Shown here one piece after another: positions 1 through 7,529 of a stretch of 64,000 nucleotides of DNA. The translations under genes were made by a program, and so were the position numbers. How positions within the stretch are numbered: position 1 is the stretch's first letter; each line of letters opens with the position of its first letter. Origin of the DNA: an uncultured Collinsella sp. Its GTDB lineage: Bacteria; Actinomycetota; Coriobacteriia; Coriobacteriales; Coriobacteriaceae. The stretch covers positions 1-64,000 of the forward strand of contig CABVDH010000009.1 of assembly GCA_902497065.1 (NCBI GenBank), read 5' to 3'. The notes under the pieces were generated by a model. That model had not been told where the DNA came from, searched no databases, and saw nothing but the letters and a program-made list of their open reading frames with translations.

Positions 1-279
1 GCCGCCCTCACGGGATACTACGAACTCGTGCGCAAGCAGGAAATCACCGTCGAGCCAAAACGTGAACTCACGGAAGAAAAAGCCCTCGTGCTTTCTAAAA
101 AGCTCGAGGGTCTCAAACGTGGCGACCTGGTCCGCGTCACCTATTACGATACGTACGGCTATCGCTCCCGCACCGGCATTCTCGACGAGGTACTCCCCGC
201 CTTCAGGCTCCTCAAGCTCAAAGATATCGCCATCGACTTCGACGATATCCAAGACATCGAGCTGCGCGGACGAGCCTAG
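1..279 (+). CDS. YolD-like family protein, C-terminal part (5' end outside window)
   Basis: The reading frame is open from the first base, so the gene begins upstream; 92 codons are visible. A GTG at position 28 is an internal codon rather than a likely start. The charged N-terminal stretch is followed by GDLVRVTYYDTYGYRSRTG and a tail with DFDDIQDIEL, a short beta-rich pattern resembling YolD-like proteins. These are often encoded next to Y-family DNA polymerases (UvrX/DinB type), which would place the partner to the left of this window. The assignment rests on pattern resemblance only. A small hypothetical protein is the alternative. Confidence 0.5.
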   Translation, partial: AALTGYYELVRKQEITVEPKRELTEEKALVLSKKLEGLKRGDLVRVTYYDTYGYRSRTGILDEVLPAFRLLKLKDIAIDFDDIQDIELRGRA

Positions 280-305
280 ACAAGGAAATGCATCCAAGAC
301 GGCGC

Positions 306-689
306 TTACAGCGTTATGACGTAGTAGCCTGCGTCTTTCACGGCCGTCTCGAGGACACCGCGATCAACCGGCTGCTTAGAGCGCACGCGTGCCGTGTGGT
401 CCGCATACGTCACCGTTGCCCACACGCCATCCAGTGCATTGAGGGCATTGGCTACGTTCTGAGCGCAGCCGTCACAGCTCATGCCGCCGATGAACAGCTC
501 ATCGCTATAGGGGTAGTGTGACGCATCGGTATCCACCACAACAACCTTTTTGGCCTTCTTGCCGCTCGCACCATCGCTGCAGCAACTCTTCCCGTGTGTC
601 GAAGCGGCAATGCGACGCAGTCCAAAAAACATGCCGACGGCAATGACGGCCAGCACGATGAGATTCGCAGGGTTGAGCAAGTCGCTCAT
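306..689 (-). CDS. Membrane-anchored heavy-metal-associated (HMA) domain protein
   Basis: 127 residues. An N-terminal transmembrane helix (about residues 7-24) is followed by a Cys pair and a Lys-rich linker. The C-terminal HMA fold carries the metal site GGMSCDGC (CxxC) and the usual ferredoxin-like pattern ending DAGYYVITL. The family binds Cu(I) or similar ions and passes them to P-type ATPases or regulators. The ATG at 689 was chosen because GAAAGGGG lies just upstream; a TTG five codons earlier overlaps that ribosome site. A CsoR-like palindrome at 719-735 fits copper-responsive control. No copper ATPase is visible, so the partner is elsewhere. Confidence 0.75.
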   Translation of the reverse strand: MSDLLNPANLIVLAVIAVGMFFGLRRIAASTHGKSCCSDGASGKKAKKVVVVDTDASHYPYSDELFIGGMSCDGCAQNVANALNALDGVWATVTYADHTARVRSKQPVDRGVLETAVKDAGYYVITL

Positions 690-718
690 GCGTTCCCCTT
701 TCAAGTAGCACTATCTAG

Positions 719-735
719 ATACCCCCATGGGGTGT
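719..735 (-). promoter_or_regulatory. CsoR/CstR-type operator candidate
   Basis: ATACCCCCATGGGGTGT is a near-perfect palindrome matching the G/C-tract CsoR pattern (TACCCC, short spacer, GGGGTA) with one mismatch. It lies 30 bases upstream of the HMA gene start. On the minus strand a possible TTGACC / TTAAGA promoter (spacer 19) lies just beyond it, so a bound repressor would block early transcription. Site type is inferred from motif and gene context. Confidence 0.5.
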
Positions 736-797
736 CCCCATCTTAACCCAAAATCATGTCCGTTCGGTCAATTAGTTTCCCTCTTCAAACTTTTTTG

Positions 798-845
798 TTG
801 ACCAAGGCTTACTTTCGTGTATAAGTTTTCCTAGGCTAACAGTTA
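798..845 (+). promoter_or_regulatory. Promoter with DtxR/IdeR-like box for DUF3793-flavodoxin
   Basis: TTGACC (798-803) and TATAAG (820-825) with a 16-base spacer make a good sigma-70-type promoter. The next bases contain TAGGCTAAC, the core of the DtxR/IdeR iron box; over the full 19-base consensus about 11 positions match. Flavodoxin downstream is a typical iron-sparing gene, so iron repression is plausible but unproven. Confidence 0.5.
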
Positions 846-862
846 GATCCGTAAGGAGCGCC

Positions 863-1567
863 GTGACTCGAACCATAGACATCCCAACGTTTCAGGCGGC
901 AGTCGTGCGCAACTGCTCTCCCACGCTCGCGGGCATCAAGCCGGCATCGCTCTTTACCTATCCAGGCACCTACGCCCACGGGGACGGCTCGGTCGCAACC
1001 GAAACCATCGCAGAGCGCCGAGCACGCCTGCTCAACGTTATCGCCCAGTGCAATCGCGAGCTTGACCCGTTCGGTATCCACCTGAGTGTTTTGGTCTGGC
1101 GGCCCTGCGGAGCGCTCGTGTATATGTACCGAGCCAAAAGCCTCACCACCTATTTCGCAGACCCTCGCGCCCAAACGGCGCTCGCCTCGGAAGGCTACGA
1201 CACGAGAGACCTTTCGACATGCCTTGTGCATTTGGCATCACGCATCACGCTCGCGAGCAATAACGTCGCGGAATGCGCCTGTAGCCAGACTCGATGCGCA
1301 CTACCCCAGCAAGCTAGCTGCAGCAACGACTGCACCTGCGAGTTTCCGCACGAAATAGGCTACTTCCTCGGATATCCCTACGACGATGTGCGCGAGTTTA
1401 TCGTCCAGCGCGGCGAGAACTACAAGGTCTTTGGAGCTTGGAAGGTCTACACGAATGTCGAGCAAGCGCTTGCGATGTTTGACGCCTACCGCGCTTGCAC
1501 TCAATACCTCACCTTTGTCTATCAGCAGGGCTGCAGCTTGGCGCAACTTGCCCAGGCAACCCGATAG
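863..1567 (+). CDS. DUF3793 family protein
   Basis: 234 residues with a GTG start preceded by GTAAGGAG. The protein shows the DUF3793 layout: an N-terminal region with CSPTLAGIKPASLF, a central Cys-rich part (several Cys between about residues 133 and 158) and the conserved C-terminal block FPHEIGYFLGYPYDDVREFI followed by WKVYTNVEQA. The biochemical role of the family is unknown. In anaerobic Firmicutes and Coriobacteria it is commonly found beside flavodoxin or iron-uptake genes, and here flavodoxin follows by 46 bases. Co-transcription from the promoter at 798-825 is likely. An iron-homeostasis or redox role is inferred from context only. Confidence 0.8.
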   Translation: MTRTIDIPTFQAAVVRNCSPTLAGIKPASLFTYPGTYAHGDGSVATETIAERRARLLNVIAQCNRELDPFGIHLSVLVWRPCGALVYMYRAKSLTTYFADPRAQTALASEGYDTRDLSTCLVHLASRITLASNNVAECACSQTRCALPQQASCSNDCTCEFPHEIGYFLGYPYDDVREFIVQRGENYKVFGAWKVYTNVEQALAMFDAYRACTQYLTFVYQQGCSLAQLAQATR

Positions 1568-1613
1568 AACATAGAAGCCGCGGCAAGCTGCCGCACAACT
1601 GAAAGGACTCAAC

Positions 1614-2033
1614 ATGAGCAAGATCGCCGTCGTCTACTGGAGCGGCACGGGCAACACCGAGGCCATGGCAAACCTCGTCGCCGAAGGCGCCACGTCCGTG
1701 GGTGCCGAGGCAGAGGTCATCTCCTGCGCCGACTTCTCCGCAGACAAGGCCGAAGGCTATGACGCCATCGCCTTCGGCTGCCCCGCCATGGGCTCCGAGG
1801 AACTCGAGTACGATGAGTTCCAGCCGATGTGGGACGAGGTCAAGGAGACTCTCGGCGACAAGAAGGTCGTCCTCTTTGGCTCCTATTCATGGGCCGAGGG
1901 CGAGTGGATGGACAACTGGAAGGCCGACGCCGACGATGCCGGCGTCAACGTCGTGGACTCCACCATCTGCTACGACGCGCCCGACGACGAGGGCGAGACC
2001 GCTTGCAAGGCCCTCGGAGCCGAGCTCGCGTAA
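1614..2033 (+). CDS. Flavodoxin (short chain)
   Basis: 139 residues, the usual size of short-chain flavodoxins. The FMN phosphate loop is SGTGNTEAMA (residues 10-19); the aromatic FMN-stacking segment is GSYSWAEGEWMDNW. Very acidic overall, as expected for a low-potential electron carrier acting in place of ferredoxin. Start ATG follows GAAAGGAC. It is the second gene after DUF3793 and is followed by a strong hairpin terminator. The DtxR-like box before DUF3793 would fit induction under iron limitation. Confidence 0.9.
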   Translation: MSKIAVVYWSGTGNTEAMANLVAEGATSVGAEAEVISCADFSADKAEGYDAIAFGCPAMGSEELEYDEFQPMWDEVKETLGDKKVVLFGSYSWAEGEWMDNWKADADDAGVNVVDSTICYDAPDDEGETACKALGAELA

Positions 2034-2083
2034 CGAACCTAGGGCTTCCAAAAGAGCCTGCATCAAAGCACATCCCCATCCCT

Positions 2084-2129
2084 ACAAAAGAGCGGGGGCT
2101 GGATTCAAGTCCAGCCCCCGCTCTTTTGT
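2084..2129. terminator. Bidirectional terminator between flavodoxin and amino-acid ABC genes
   Basis: Perfect 20-base arms around a 6-base loop, GC-rich in the centre (AGCGGGGGCTGGA) with AAAA and TTTT tails on the two sides, so it can end transcripts from both convergent genes. Confidence 0.9.
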
Positions 2130-2150
2130 AACGGCAGTTACATCAACCGG

Positions 2151-2903
2151 CTACGAGATATTGCCCAAGAACGCCTTGGTGCGTTCGCTCTTGGGATGGT
2201 CGAAGACCTCGCTCGGCGTGCCCTCTTCCACGATAACGCCGCCGTCCATAAAGACCACGCGGTCGGCGACATCGCGGGCAAAGCCCATCTCGTGCGTCAC
2301 CACGATCATGGTCATACCGTCACGTGCAAGATCGCGCATGACGCCAAGAACGTCGCGGACAAGCTCGGGGTCAAGCGCTGACGTAGCCTCGTCAAAGAGC
2401 ATCACGTGTGGATTCATCGACAGGGCGCGGGCGATCGCCACGCGCTGCTGCTGACCGCCCGAGAGCTGGCTCGGCATAAAGTCGATGCGCTCGGCCAGGC
2501 CGACCTTGGTCAGCTCCTCGATGGCAATCTTCTCGGCCTCTTCCTTGCTGCGCTTGAGCACCTTTTGCTGCGCAAGCATGACGTTCTTTTTGACCGACAG
2601 GTGCGGGAACAGGTTGAACTGCTGAAACACCATGCCCAGGTGCGTGCGCACTTTGTTGAGGTCGACACCCTTGGCGCACACGTCCACGCCCTCAACGATG
2701 ATCGAGCCGCTCGTGGGATGCTCCAGACGATTGATGCAGCGAAGCATCGTCGACTTGCCCGAGCCCGAAGGGCCCAGGACCACAACGACCTCACCCTTGT
2801 GCACATCTAGATCGATATCGCGCAGGACCACGTTATCGCCAAAGGCCTTCTGGAGGTTCTTGATACTGACGACGACCTCGTTCGAGTTATTGGTTTCGCT
2901 CAT
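2151..2903 (-). CDS. Polar amino-acid ABC transporter, ATP-binding protein (GlnQ type)
   Basis: 250 residues. Walker A GPSGSGKS (about 44-51), Q-loop VFQQFNLFPHL, signature LSGGQQQR, Walker B MLFDEATSALD and the H-switch VVTHEM are all present. The FNLFPHL and GVDV segments are typical of the polar amino-acid (HisP/GlnQ/ArtP) class. It is last in a three-gene operon: binding protein (4395-5255), permease (2916-4277), ATPase. Only 12 bases separate it from the permease. Substrate cannot be read from the sequence; a polar amino acid such as glutamine, arginine or cystine is likely. Confidence 0.93.
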   Translation of the reverse strand: MSETNNSNEVVVSIKNLQKAFGDNVVLRDIDLDVHKGEVVVVLGPSGSGKSTMLRCINRLEHPTSGSIIVEGVDVCAKGVDLNKVRTHLGMVFQQFNLFPHLSVKKNVMLAQQKVLKRSKEEAEKIAIEELTKVGLAERIDFMPSQLSGGQQQRVAIARALSMNPHVMLFDEATSALDPELVRDVLGVMRDLARDGMTMIVVTHEMGFARDVADRVVFMDGGVIVEEGTPSEVFDHPKSERTKAFLGNIS

Positions 2904-2915
2904 GATAGGACCTCC

Positions 2916-4277
2916 TTACAGACCGGCGATGTGATCGGCAGGCGTCGCGACAACCTGTCCGGCGCTCTTGGCGGGACGCTTCTTCTTGGTCTCGGTCGTG
3001 CCCAAAAGGCTCGCCTCAAGACCGCTCACCAAGCGAGCGAGCGGCAGGGTGATGACCAGATAGAACAGGGCGGCAACCACGTACGGTGTAATGGAGCCCG
3101 TCGTGGCCACGATGGTACGGGCGTTCATGACGATCTCGACCACACCCACGGCCGCAAGCAGCGACGTATCCTTGTAAAGCAAGATAAACTCGCTGGTCAG
3201 CGTAGGCAAAACATTGCGGAACGTCTGCGGAATCATAACGTAGAGCAGCGTCTGGAAGGCATTCATGCCCAGAGAGCGAGCAGCCTCGTTTTGGCCCTTG
3301 GGGATCGATTGAATACCGGCGCGGAAGATCTCACACAAATAGGCAGACGAGTTCATGGCCATGACTATGACGCCGAGCACGTAGTCATCAACCTTGACGC
3401 CGGCCAACGGCAGACCGAAGAACGCGATATAGATCTGCAGGAACGCCGGCGTACCACGGATGATATTCACATAGATGCCGGCAAGGCAACGAAGGATGCG
3501 CGACTTGGAAATGCGCATGAGCGATAGGGCGAAACCGAAGGGAATGGCCAGCGGAAACGCCACAAGCACGATCGAGAGCGACATAAGGAAGCCCTTAAAG
3601 ACGATCGGCAGGCTTTGGACCAAAATGACCGGGTTCAAGAACAGGCGCAGGAACATATTGGAGTTCCAAGCCTCGACCCACGGCTGCTCCTTAAGATCGG
3701 CCAAGAAGTTATCGAAGGCCGTCACGCCCTTGATCTCCACCGACGGAATCTTGGAGATCTTCTTGGTCGAACCGTCGGCGAGCGTATAGGTGCCGCTAAA
3801 GGCCTCATCGCCGCCCTCAACGGGAAACGTCACGCCGTAAACCTCGACACGGAAAAAGCCGCCGGCAGGCGCCGTCTCGCCAAAGTCGATCTTGAGCGTC
3901 TGACCATCAGCCGTGCACGTGGGTTTCATGGGCGTACGATCCATGAGGTCCTCGCCCGAGAGCATCGTCAATCGCGTGTCATCGGTACCAAACGTCGTGC
4001 CGTCGACAAACGTCAAAGAAAGACCGCTCAGCTCCTCGTCGGCATCGGCCTGAACTTCCCAGGTAATGCGCGTCTCGGTGCCGCCGACCACATCGCTGCC
4101 CGAGCCGGTGTTGGGTCGGGCGGTAATCTTTGCGGTCTCAAGCGCCTGGGCGGTCGTGGGCGCATATGCCCCCGCGCACACCAGCGCGAGCGCCACGGCC
4201 ATGACGCAGACTAGCTTTTGGAGCAAGGCGGGCAGTGGAAAACGCTGCTCCGCGGCCCCTTTGTTCAGTCGAGACAA
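2916..4277 (-). CDS. Amino-acid ABC transporter permease with N-terminal exported ectodomain
   Basis: 453 residues from a TTG start with AGGAG six bases upstream; no better start was found. Residues 1-45 form a signal-like hydrophobic segment ending near TTAQA. Residues about 46-185 form a beta-rich extracytoplasmic region without recognisable motifs (RITWEVQADADEELSGLSL, FFRVEVYGVTFPVEG). The C-terminal half is a HisM/GlnP-type permease with about five helices and the EAA loop AARSLGMNAFQTLLYVMIPQ. An ordinary permease of this class has about 220 residues, so half the protein is extra. Membrane partner of the 2151-2903 ATPase and the 4395-5255 lipoprotein. Confidence 0.88.
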   Translation of the reverse strand: MSRLNKGAAEQRFPLPALLQKLVCVMAVALALVCAGAYAPTTAQALETAKITARPNTGSGSDVVGGTETRITWEVQADADEELSGLSLTFVDGTTFGTDDTRLTMLSGEDLMDRTPMKPTCTADGQTLKIDFGETAPAGGFFRVEVYGVTFPVEGGDEAFSGTYTLADGSTKKISKIPSVEIKGVTAFDNFLADLKEQPWVEAWNSNMFLRLFLNPVILVQSLPIVFKGFLMSLSIVLVAFPLAIPFGFALSLMRISKSRILRCLAGIYVNIIRGTPAFLQIYIAFFGLPLAGVKVDDYVLGVIVMAMNSSAYLCEIFRAGIQSIPKGQNEAARSLGMNAFQTLLYVMIPQTFRNVLPTLTSEFILLYKDTSLLAAVGVVEIVMNARTIVATTGSITPYVVAALFYLVITLPLARLVSGLEASLLGTTETKKKRPAKSAGQVVATPADHIAGL

Positions 4278-4345
4278 GGTGGCTCCTATCGTAGAAGTTG
4301 CCGACAAAACGAGACGGAAACGCTCTCCGTCAAGAGAAGCGCAAA

Positions 4346-4372
4346 GGCCCTCTCCGCAAAACGGAAAGGGCC
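4346..4372 (-). terminator. Intercistronic hairpin between binding-protein and permease genes
   Basis: GGCCC arms with a CCGTTTTGCGG-like centre, followed on the minus strand by TTTGCGCTTCTCTT. The T-run is weak, which suits partial termination or 3' protection, giving more binding protein than transporter, a common arrangement in ABC operons. Confidence 0.6.
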
Positions 4373-4394
4373 CGCGCGCAATCAAGTAGTTATT

Positions 4395-5255
4395 TTACTT
4401 GATGTTGTACTTAGCCATGAGGGCGTCGACGGTACCGTCGTCGGTCAGGTCCTTGATGGCCTGGTTGATGTCATCCTTGAGCTTGGTGTTGCCCTGGTTG
4501 ATGGCAATGGCGTACTCCTCGCCGGTGCTGATCTGCTTGATGGTCTGGCAGGTGTTGAACTGCTCGGCGGTCAGCTGGCTGGCAACGGAGCGGTTGGTGA
4601 CTACGGCGTCGCCCTTATCGGACTGCAGAGCGCTAAAGCACTCGGTGGCGTCCTTGTAGGGGACGATCTTGGCCTTGGGGAAGTTCTCCTGGGCAAAGGC
4701 CTCGGCGGTCGAGCCAGACTGGACGATGATGGTAGCGTCGGAATTGTTGAGCTTCTCGCTGTAGTTATCGGCCGTGATGTCGGTGTTATCGACCTTGGTC
4801 ACGATAGCCTGATCGTCCATGTAGTAGGAATCAGAGAAAGTGACTTCCTTCTCACGCTCGGGCGTGTCGGTGATAGCCGCGATGGAAACGTCATACTTGG
4901 CGCCCGAAGCGACGCCCGGAACCAGCGTGTCAAAGTCATTGTTGACATACTCGACATCCAGGCCCAGCTTGTCGCCGATAGCCTTGATGAGCTCAAGGTC
5001 AAAGCCCTGATAATCGCCGTTGTCATCTTTGTACTCAAACGGAGCGTACTCGGCAGAGGTGCCGACGGTGAGCGTACCGTCCTTGACGAGCGCATACTCC
5101 TTGGAGCCGTCGACCTTCTCGACCTTAGCGTCGTCAGAGCTGCTGGAACCGGCATCAGAACCAGAGGTGGCGTTGGACGAGCCGCAGCCCGTCAGAGCAA
5201 GGGCGAGCGCCATAGCACCCGTGGCGGCAAATGCGCCAAGCTTCTTCAGCTTCAT
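4395..5255 (-). CDS. Polar amino-acid ABC transporter substrate-binding lipoprotein
   Basis: 286 residues. The ATG at 5255 follows GAAGGAGACTGATT; an upstream in-frame extension lacks a ribosome site. Signal peptide with lipobox LTGC (Cys about residue 25), then a Ser/Asp-rich linker. The body is a bacterial solute-binding family 3 protein: TVGTSAEYAPFEYKDDNGDYQGFDLELI near the N-terminus, YVNNDFDTLVPGVASGAKYDV and the hinge region RSVASQL. It is the first gene of the operon with its own promoter upstream. Aromatic and acidic residues in the first lobe fit an amino-acid ligand, but the ligand is not identifiable. Confidence 0.92.
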   Translation of the reverse strand: MKLKKLGAFAATGAMALALALTGCGSSNATSGSDAGSSSSDDAKVEKVDGSKEYALVKDGTLTVGTSAEYAPFEYKDDNGDYQGFDLELIKAIGDKLGLDVEYVNNDFDTLVPGVASGAKYDVSIAAITDTPEREKEVTFSDSYYMDDQAIVTKVDNTDITADNYSEKLNNSDATIIVQSGSTAEAFAQENFPKAKIVPYKDATECFSALQSDKGDAVVTNRSVASQLTAEQFNTCQTIKQISTGEEYAIAINQGNTKLKDDINQAIKDLTDDGTVDALMAKYNIK

Positions 5256-5312
5256 AATCAGTCTCCTTCCGGTGACCTCGTTTGATTCAGAGGTCTGCAA
5301 AAACTGTTGGCT

Positions 5313-5341
5313 ATTATGCACCCGGAATTACGAATCTGCAA
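5313..5341 (-). promoter_or_regulatory. Promoter of amino-acid ABC operon
   Basis: On the minus strand TTGCAG (5336-5341), a 17-base spacer and an extended -10 TG-CATAAT (CATAAT at 5313-5318), about 58 bases before the start codon at 5255. Confidence 0.6.
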
Positions 5342-5402
5342 TGAGAAAACTGATTGAAACAAACCCATAACGTGAATTGAATACTCTACTTTGTGACAGT
5401 CA

Positions 5403-6269
5403 TTACTGCTGCAATGACCTTAATAGTCTAATTTCAGCTGCATAACCTGCAAGTTCGTTCGGAGTCTCCAAAATAAACGGCAGCGAACGCAAACGGCCAT
5501 TCGATACAATATTCTGCATAACCTGCATACCGCCACCAAATTCCTCGCTGCCAAGGTATCCCTTGCCGATGCACTCGTGACGATCTTTATGGGCGCCACA
5601 AGGGTTCTTCGAATCGTTGATGTGTACGGCATGCAAGCGATCGATACCCACCACGCGGTCGAACTCGTCGAGTACGCCGTCCAGATCATGGATGATGTCG
5701 TAGCCGGCATCGCTCACATGGCAGGTGTCCAAACAAACGCCCAGCTTATCGGACAGCTCTGGGCACTTGGCGGCAACGCCCTCGATAATGCACGCCAGTT
5801 CTTCAAAGCTACGGCCCACCTCGGTGCCCTTGCCCGCCATGGTCTCGAGCAATACCGTCGTCTGCTGTCCCTCAAACATCACCTGGCACAGCGTGTCGAC
5901 AATCATCTGAATGCCGGCGTCTGCCCCCTGTCCCACATGCGCACCGGGGTGGAAGTTGTAGTAGTTGCCGGGCAGTGCTTCCAGACGCTGCAAGTCCTCG
6001 GCCATTGCCTCCAAGGCAAACTCGCGCGCCCGCTCTTTGGCAGAACAGGGGTTGTAGGTATACGGGGCATGCGCCACCAGCGGTCCAAAGTCGTTTTGCG
6101 CCATAAGCTCGCGCAGAGCCGCCACGTCATCCATGTCAAGTTCTTTTGCCTTGCCACCGCGCGGGTTGCGCGTAAAGAATGCAAAGGTATTGGCGCCAAT
6201 GGACAGCGCCGTCTCCCCCATCGCCCGATAGCCCTTCGTCGTCGAAAGATGGCACCCGATCGTCAGCAT
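5403..6269 (-). CDS. nfo: Deoxyribonuclease IV (AP endonuclease IV)
   Basis: 288 residues. Endonuclease IV cuts 5' to abasic sites in base-excision repair and uses three zinc ions in a TIM barrel. Metal and active-site motifs seen: IGCHLS at the N-terminus, NFHPGAH, LLETMAGKG (metal-binding Glu), CLDTCHVSDAGYD, VHINDSKN and the DRHECIGKG loop. The ATG at 6269 is preferred over a TTG two codons earlier because GGGGGAG lies six bases before it. Immediately upstream is a 63-bp hairpin also found before the 6420-7439 gene. Confidence 0.95.
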   Translation of the reverse strand: MLTIGCHLSTTKGYRAMGETALSIGANTFAFFTRNPRGGKAKELDMDDVAALRELMAQNDFGPLVAHAPYTYNPCSAKERAREFALEAMAEDLQRLEALPGNYYNFHPGAHVGQGADAGIQMIVDTLCQVMFEGQQTTVLLETMAGKGTEVGRSFEELACIIEGVAAKCPELSDKLGVCLDTCHVSDAGYDIIHDLDGVLDEFDRVVGIDRLHAVHINDSKNPCGAHKDRHECIGKGYLGSEEFGGGMQVMQNIVSNGRLRSLPFILETPNELAGYAAEIRLLRSLQQ

Positions 6270-6289
6270 CTCCAACTCCCCCTCATCAG

Positions 6290-6352
6290 TTGCGGTGAAA
6301 TACGGTCTATTGGTGCCCTATTTTGGCGCAAACAGACCGTATTCCACCGCAA
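6290..6352 (-). repeat. 63-bp covarying hairpin element, copy 1 (5' of nfo)
   Basis: Arms TTGCGGTGAAATACGGTCT (6290-6308) and its partner at 6334-6352 pair over 19 bases. The one mismatch is a G-U pair in minus-strand RNA but A-C in plus-strand RNA, so the element probably works in the minus-strand transcript. The ribosome site of nfo starts about 10 bases after it. The 3' flank on the plus strand reads TTATAAAAGGGGCAT. Copy 2 at 7455-7517 has the same length and ends but a different, compensated inner stem. Confidence 0.75.
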
Positions 6353-6419
6353 GTTATAAAAGGGGCATCAGGGACAAAGGCCTCCAGGCATTCCAAGCGC
6401 TGGTGCCATGCCCCACGCC

Positions 6420-7439
6420 CTAAAGTTTCAAACGAATCGCATCGATGATGTGCGCACAGCGCTGTGTGGCGGCTAGGGACATGATGGGGCTTTCGAGTTT
6501 CCCCACCTGAATGAGCTGCGTCGCATGCTGGATTTCGCCGTAGAAATCATCGACCTCAAACGGGGCATTTATTTCGAGCGTGCGCCCGTCGGAGTACTTC
6601 ACATGGGCGAGCTCGGGGCGATGGAGACGCTCGATTTCCAACGAGCCCCGCTCACAGGCAATCGTTAAGCGGCTTTCATATGTTGCTTTGCCGTCGCACA
6701 CCATATGAATGGGTATACCGCCGACGCTCATACGGATCTCGTCGGCCCAATCGACGCGGCCGCCTGATACGTCACGCCAGCGAACTTCACGGGATGAAAC
6801 CTCGCACGCGCCCGCGAGCAAATCCTCAAACCAACCGACCGCATAGCAGCCCATGTCATATAGACAGCCGCCCTGCAACGAATCAAGCAGATAGCCCGAA
6901 GGAGGCTCGCCGTAATCGAGCTTTTGCACGCTTTCAATCGAGACAATACGGCCAAGCTCACCCGACGCAAGCAAGTCCTTCACGCGAGTGCGCATCGGGC
7001 AAAACCGATTCTTCATCGCCTCCATAAACAGCACGCCGCGCTCACGAGAGGTGGAGGCAATCGAGAGAGCCTCTTCCTCACTCAAAACGGCCGGCTTTTC
7101 GCACAGCACGGCCTTTCCGGCGCGCAGCGCGCGACAGGCCCAACGCGTATGCATGCCATGCGGAAGAGCCAAGTAGATTGCGTCGACATCGGGGTCGGCA
7201 ATCAGCGCATCATAAGCCACATCGCCGCTATCGTCAGCCGTGGCATAACTGTGCGCGGCATCAATCGAAAACGCCCTGCAAAACTCCTCAACATGCGAAG
7301 GAGTGCGGCCGGCAGCAGCCACAAGCCGTGCCCCGTCCACCTCCTTGAGCGACGATGCAAATCGATGCGAAATGTGTCCAGCGCCCAAAACGCCCCAACA
7401 AACCTCACGCAAATCATCACATGAATCCCGATGACCCAC
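6420..7439 (-). CDS. Gfo/Idh/MocA family NAD(P)-dependent oxidoreductase
   Basis: 339 residues from a GTG start with AAGGGGG five bases upstream. N-terminal Rossmann fold: GVLGAGHISHRFA nucleotide loop, later ALPHGMHTRWACRALRAGKAVLCEKPA, the EKP motif holding the catalytic Lys. The C-terminal half has SLQGGCLYDMGCY, the conserved GG-x-x-x-D-x-G-x-Y segment of this family. Such enzymes oxidise or reduce sugars, inositols or aldehydes; substrate unknown. It lies between aldo/keto reductase and nfo on the same strand. A second family member is at 14694-15800. Confidence 0.88.
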   Translation of the reverse strand: MGHRDSCDDLREVCWGVLGAGHISHRFASSLKEVDGARLVAAAGRTPSHVEEFCRAFSIDAAHSYATADDSGDVAYDALIADPDVDAIYLALPHGMHTRWACRALRAGKAVLCEKPAVLSEEEALSIASTSRERGVLFMEAMKNRFCPMRTRVKDLLASGELGRIVSIESVQKLDYGEPPSGYLLDSLQGGCLYDMGCYAVGWFEDLLAGACEVSSREVRWRDVSGGRVDWADEIRMSVGGIPIHMVCDGKATYESRLTIACERGSLEIERLHRPELAHVKYSDGRTLEINAPFEVDDFYGEIQHATQLIQVGKLESPIMSLAATQRCAHIIDAIRLKL

Positions 7440-7454
7440 GACAGCCCCCTTCAG

Positions 7455-7517
7455 TTGCGGTGAAATAGTTCCTGTTTGGCCCCTATTCTGCCGCAAACAG
7501 GAACTATTCCATCACAA
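7455..7517 (-). repeat. 63-bp covarying hairpin element, copy 2 (5' of Gfo/Idh gene)
   Basis: Outer arms begin TTGCGGTGAAATA and end TATTCCATCACAA on the plus strand, as in copy 1. The inner stem is GTTCCTGTTT paired with AAACAGGAAC instead of CGGTCT with AGACCG. In minus-strand RNA the arms pair over 23 positions with two G-U pairs and one A-C mismatch. The following AAGGGGG is the ribosome site of the 6420-7439 gene. The plus-strand 3' flank reads ATATAAAAGGGTCAT, close to that of copy 1. Confidence 0.75.
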
Positions 7518-7529
7518 GATATAAAAGGG

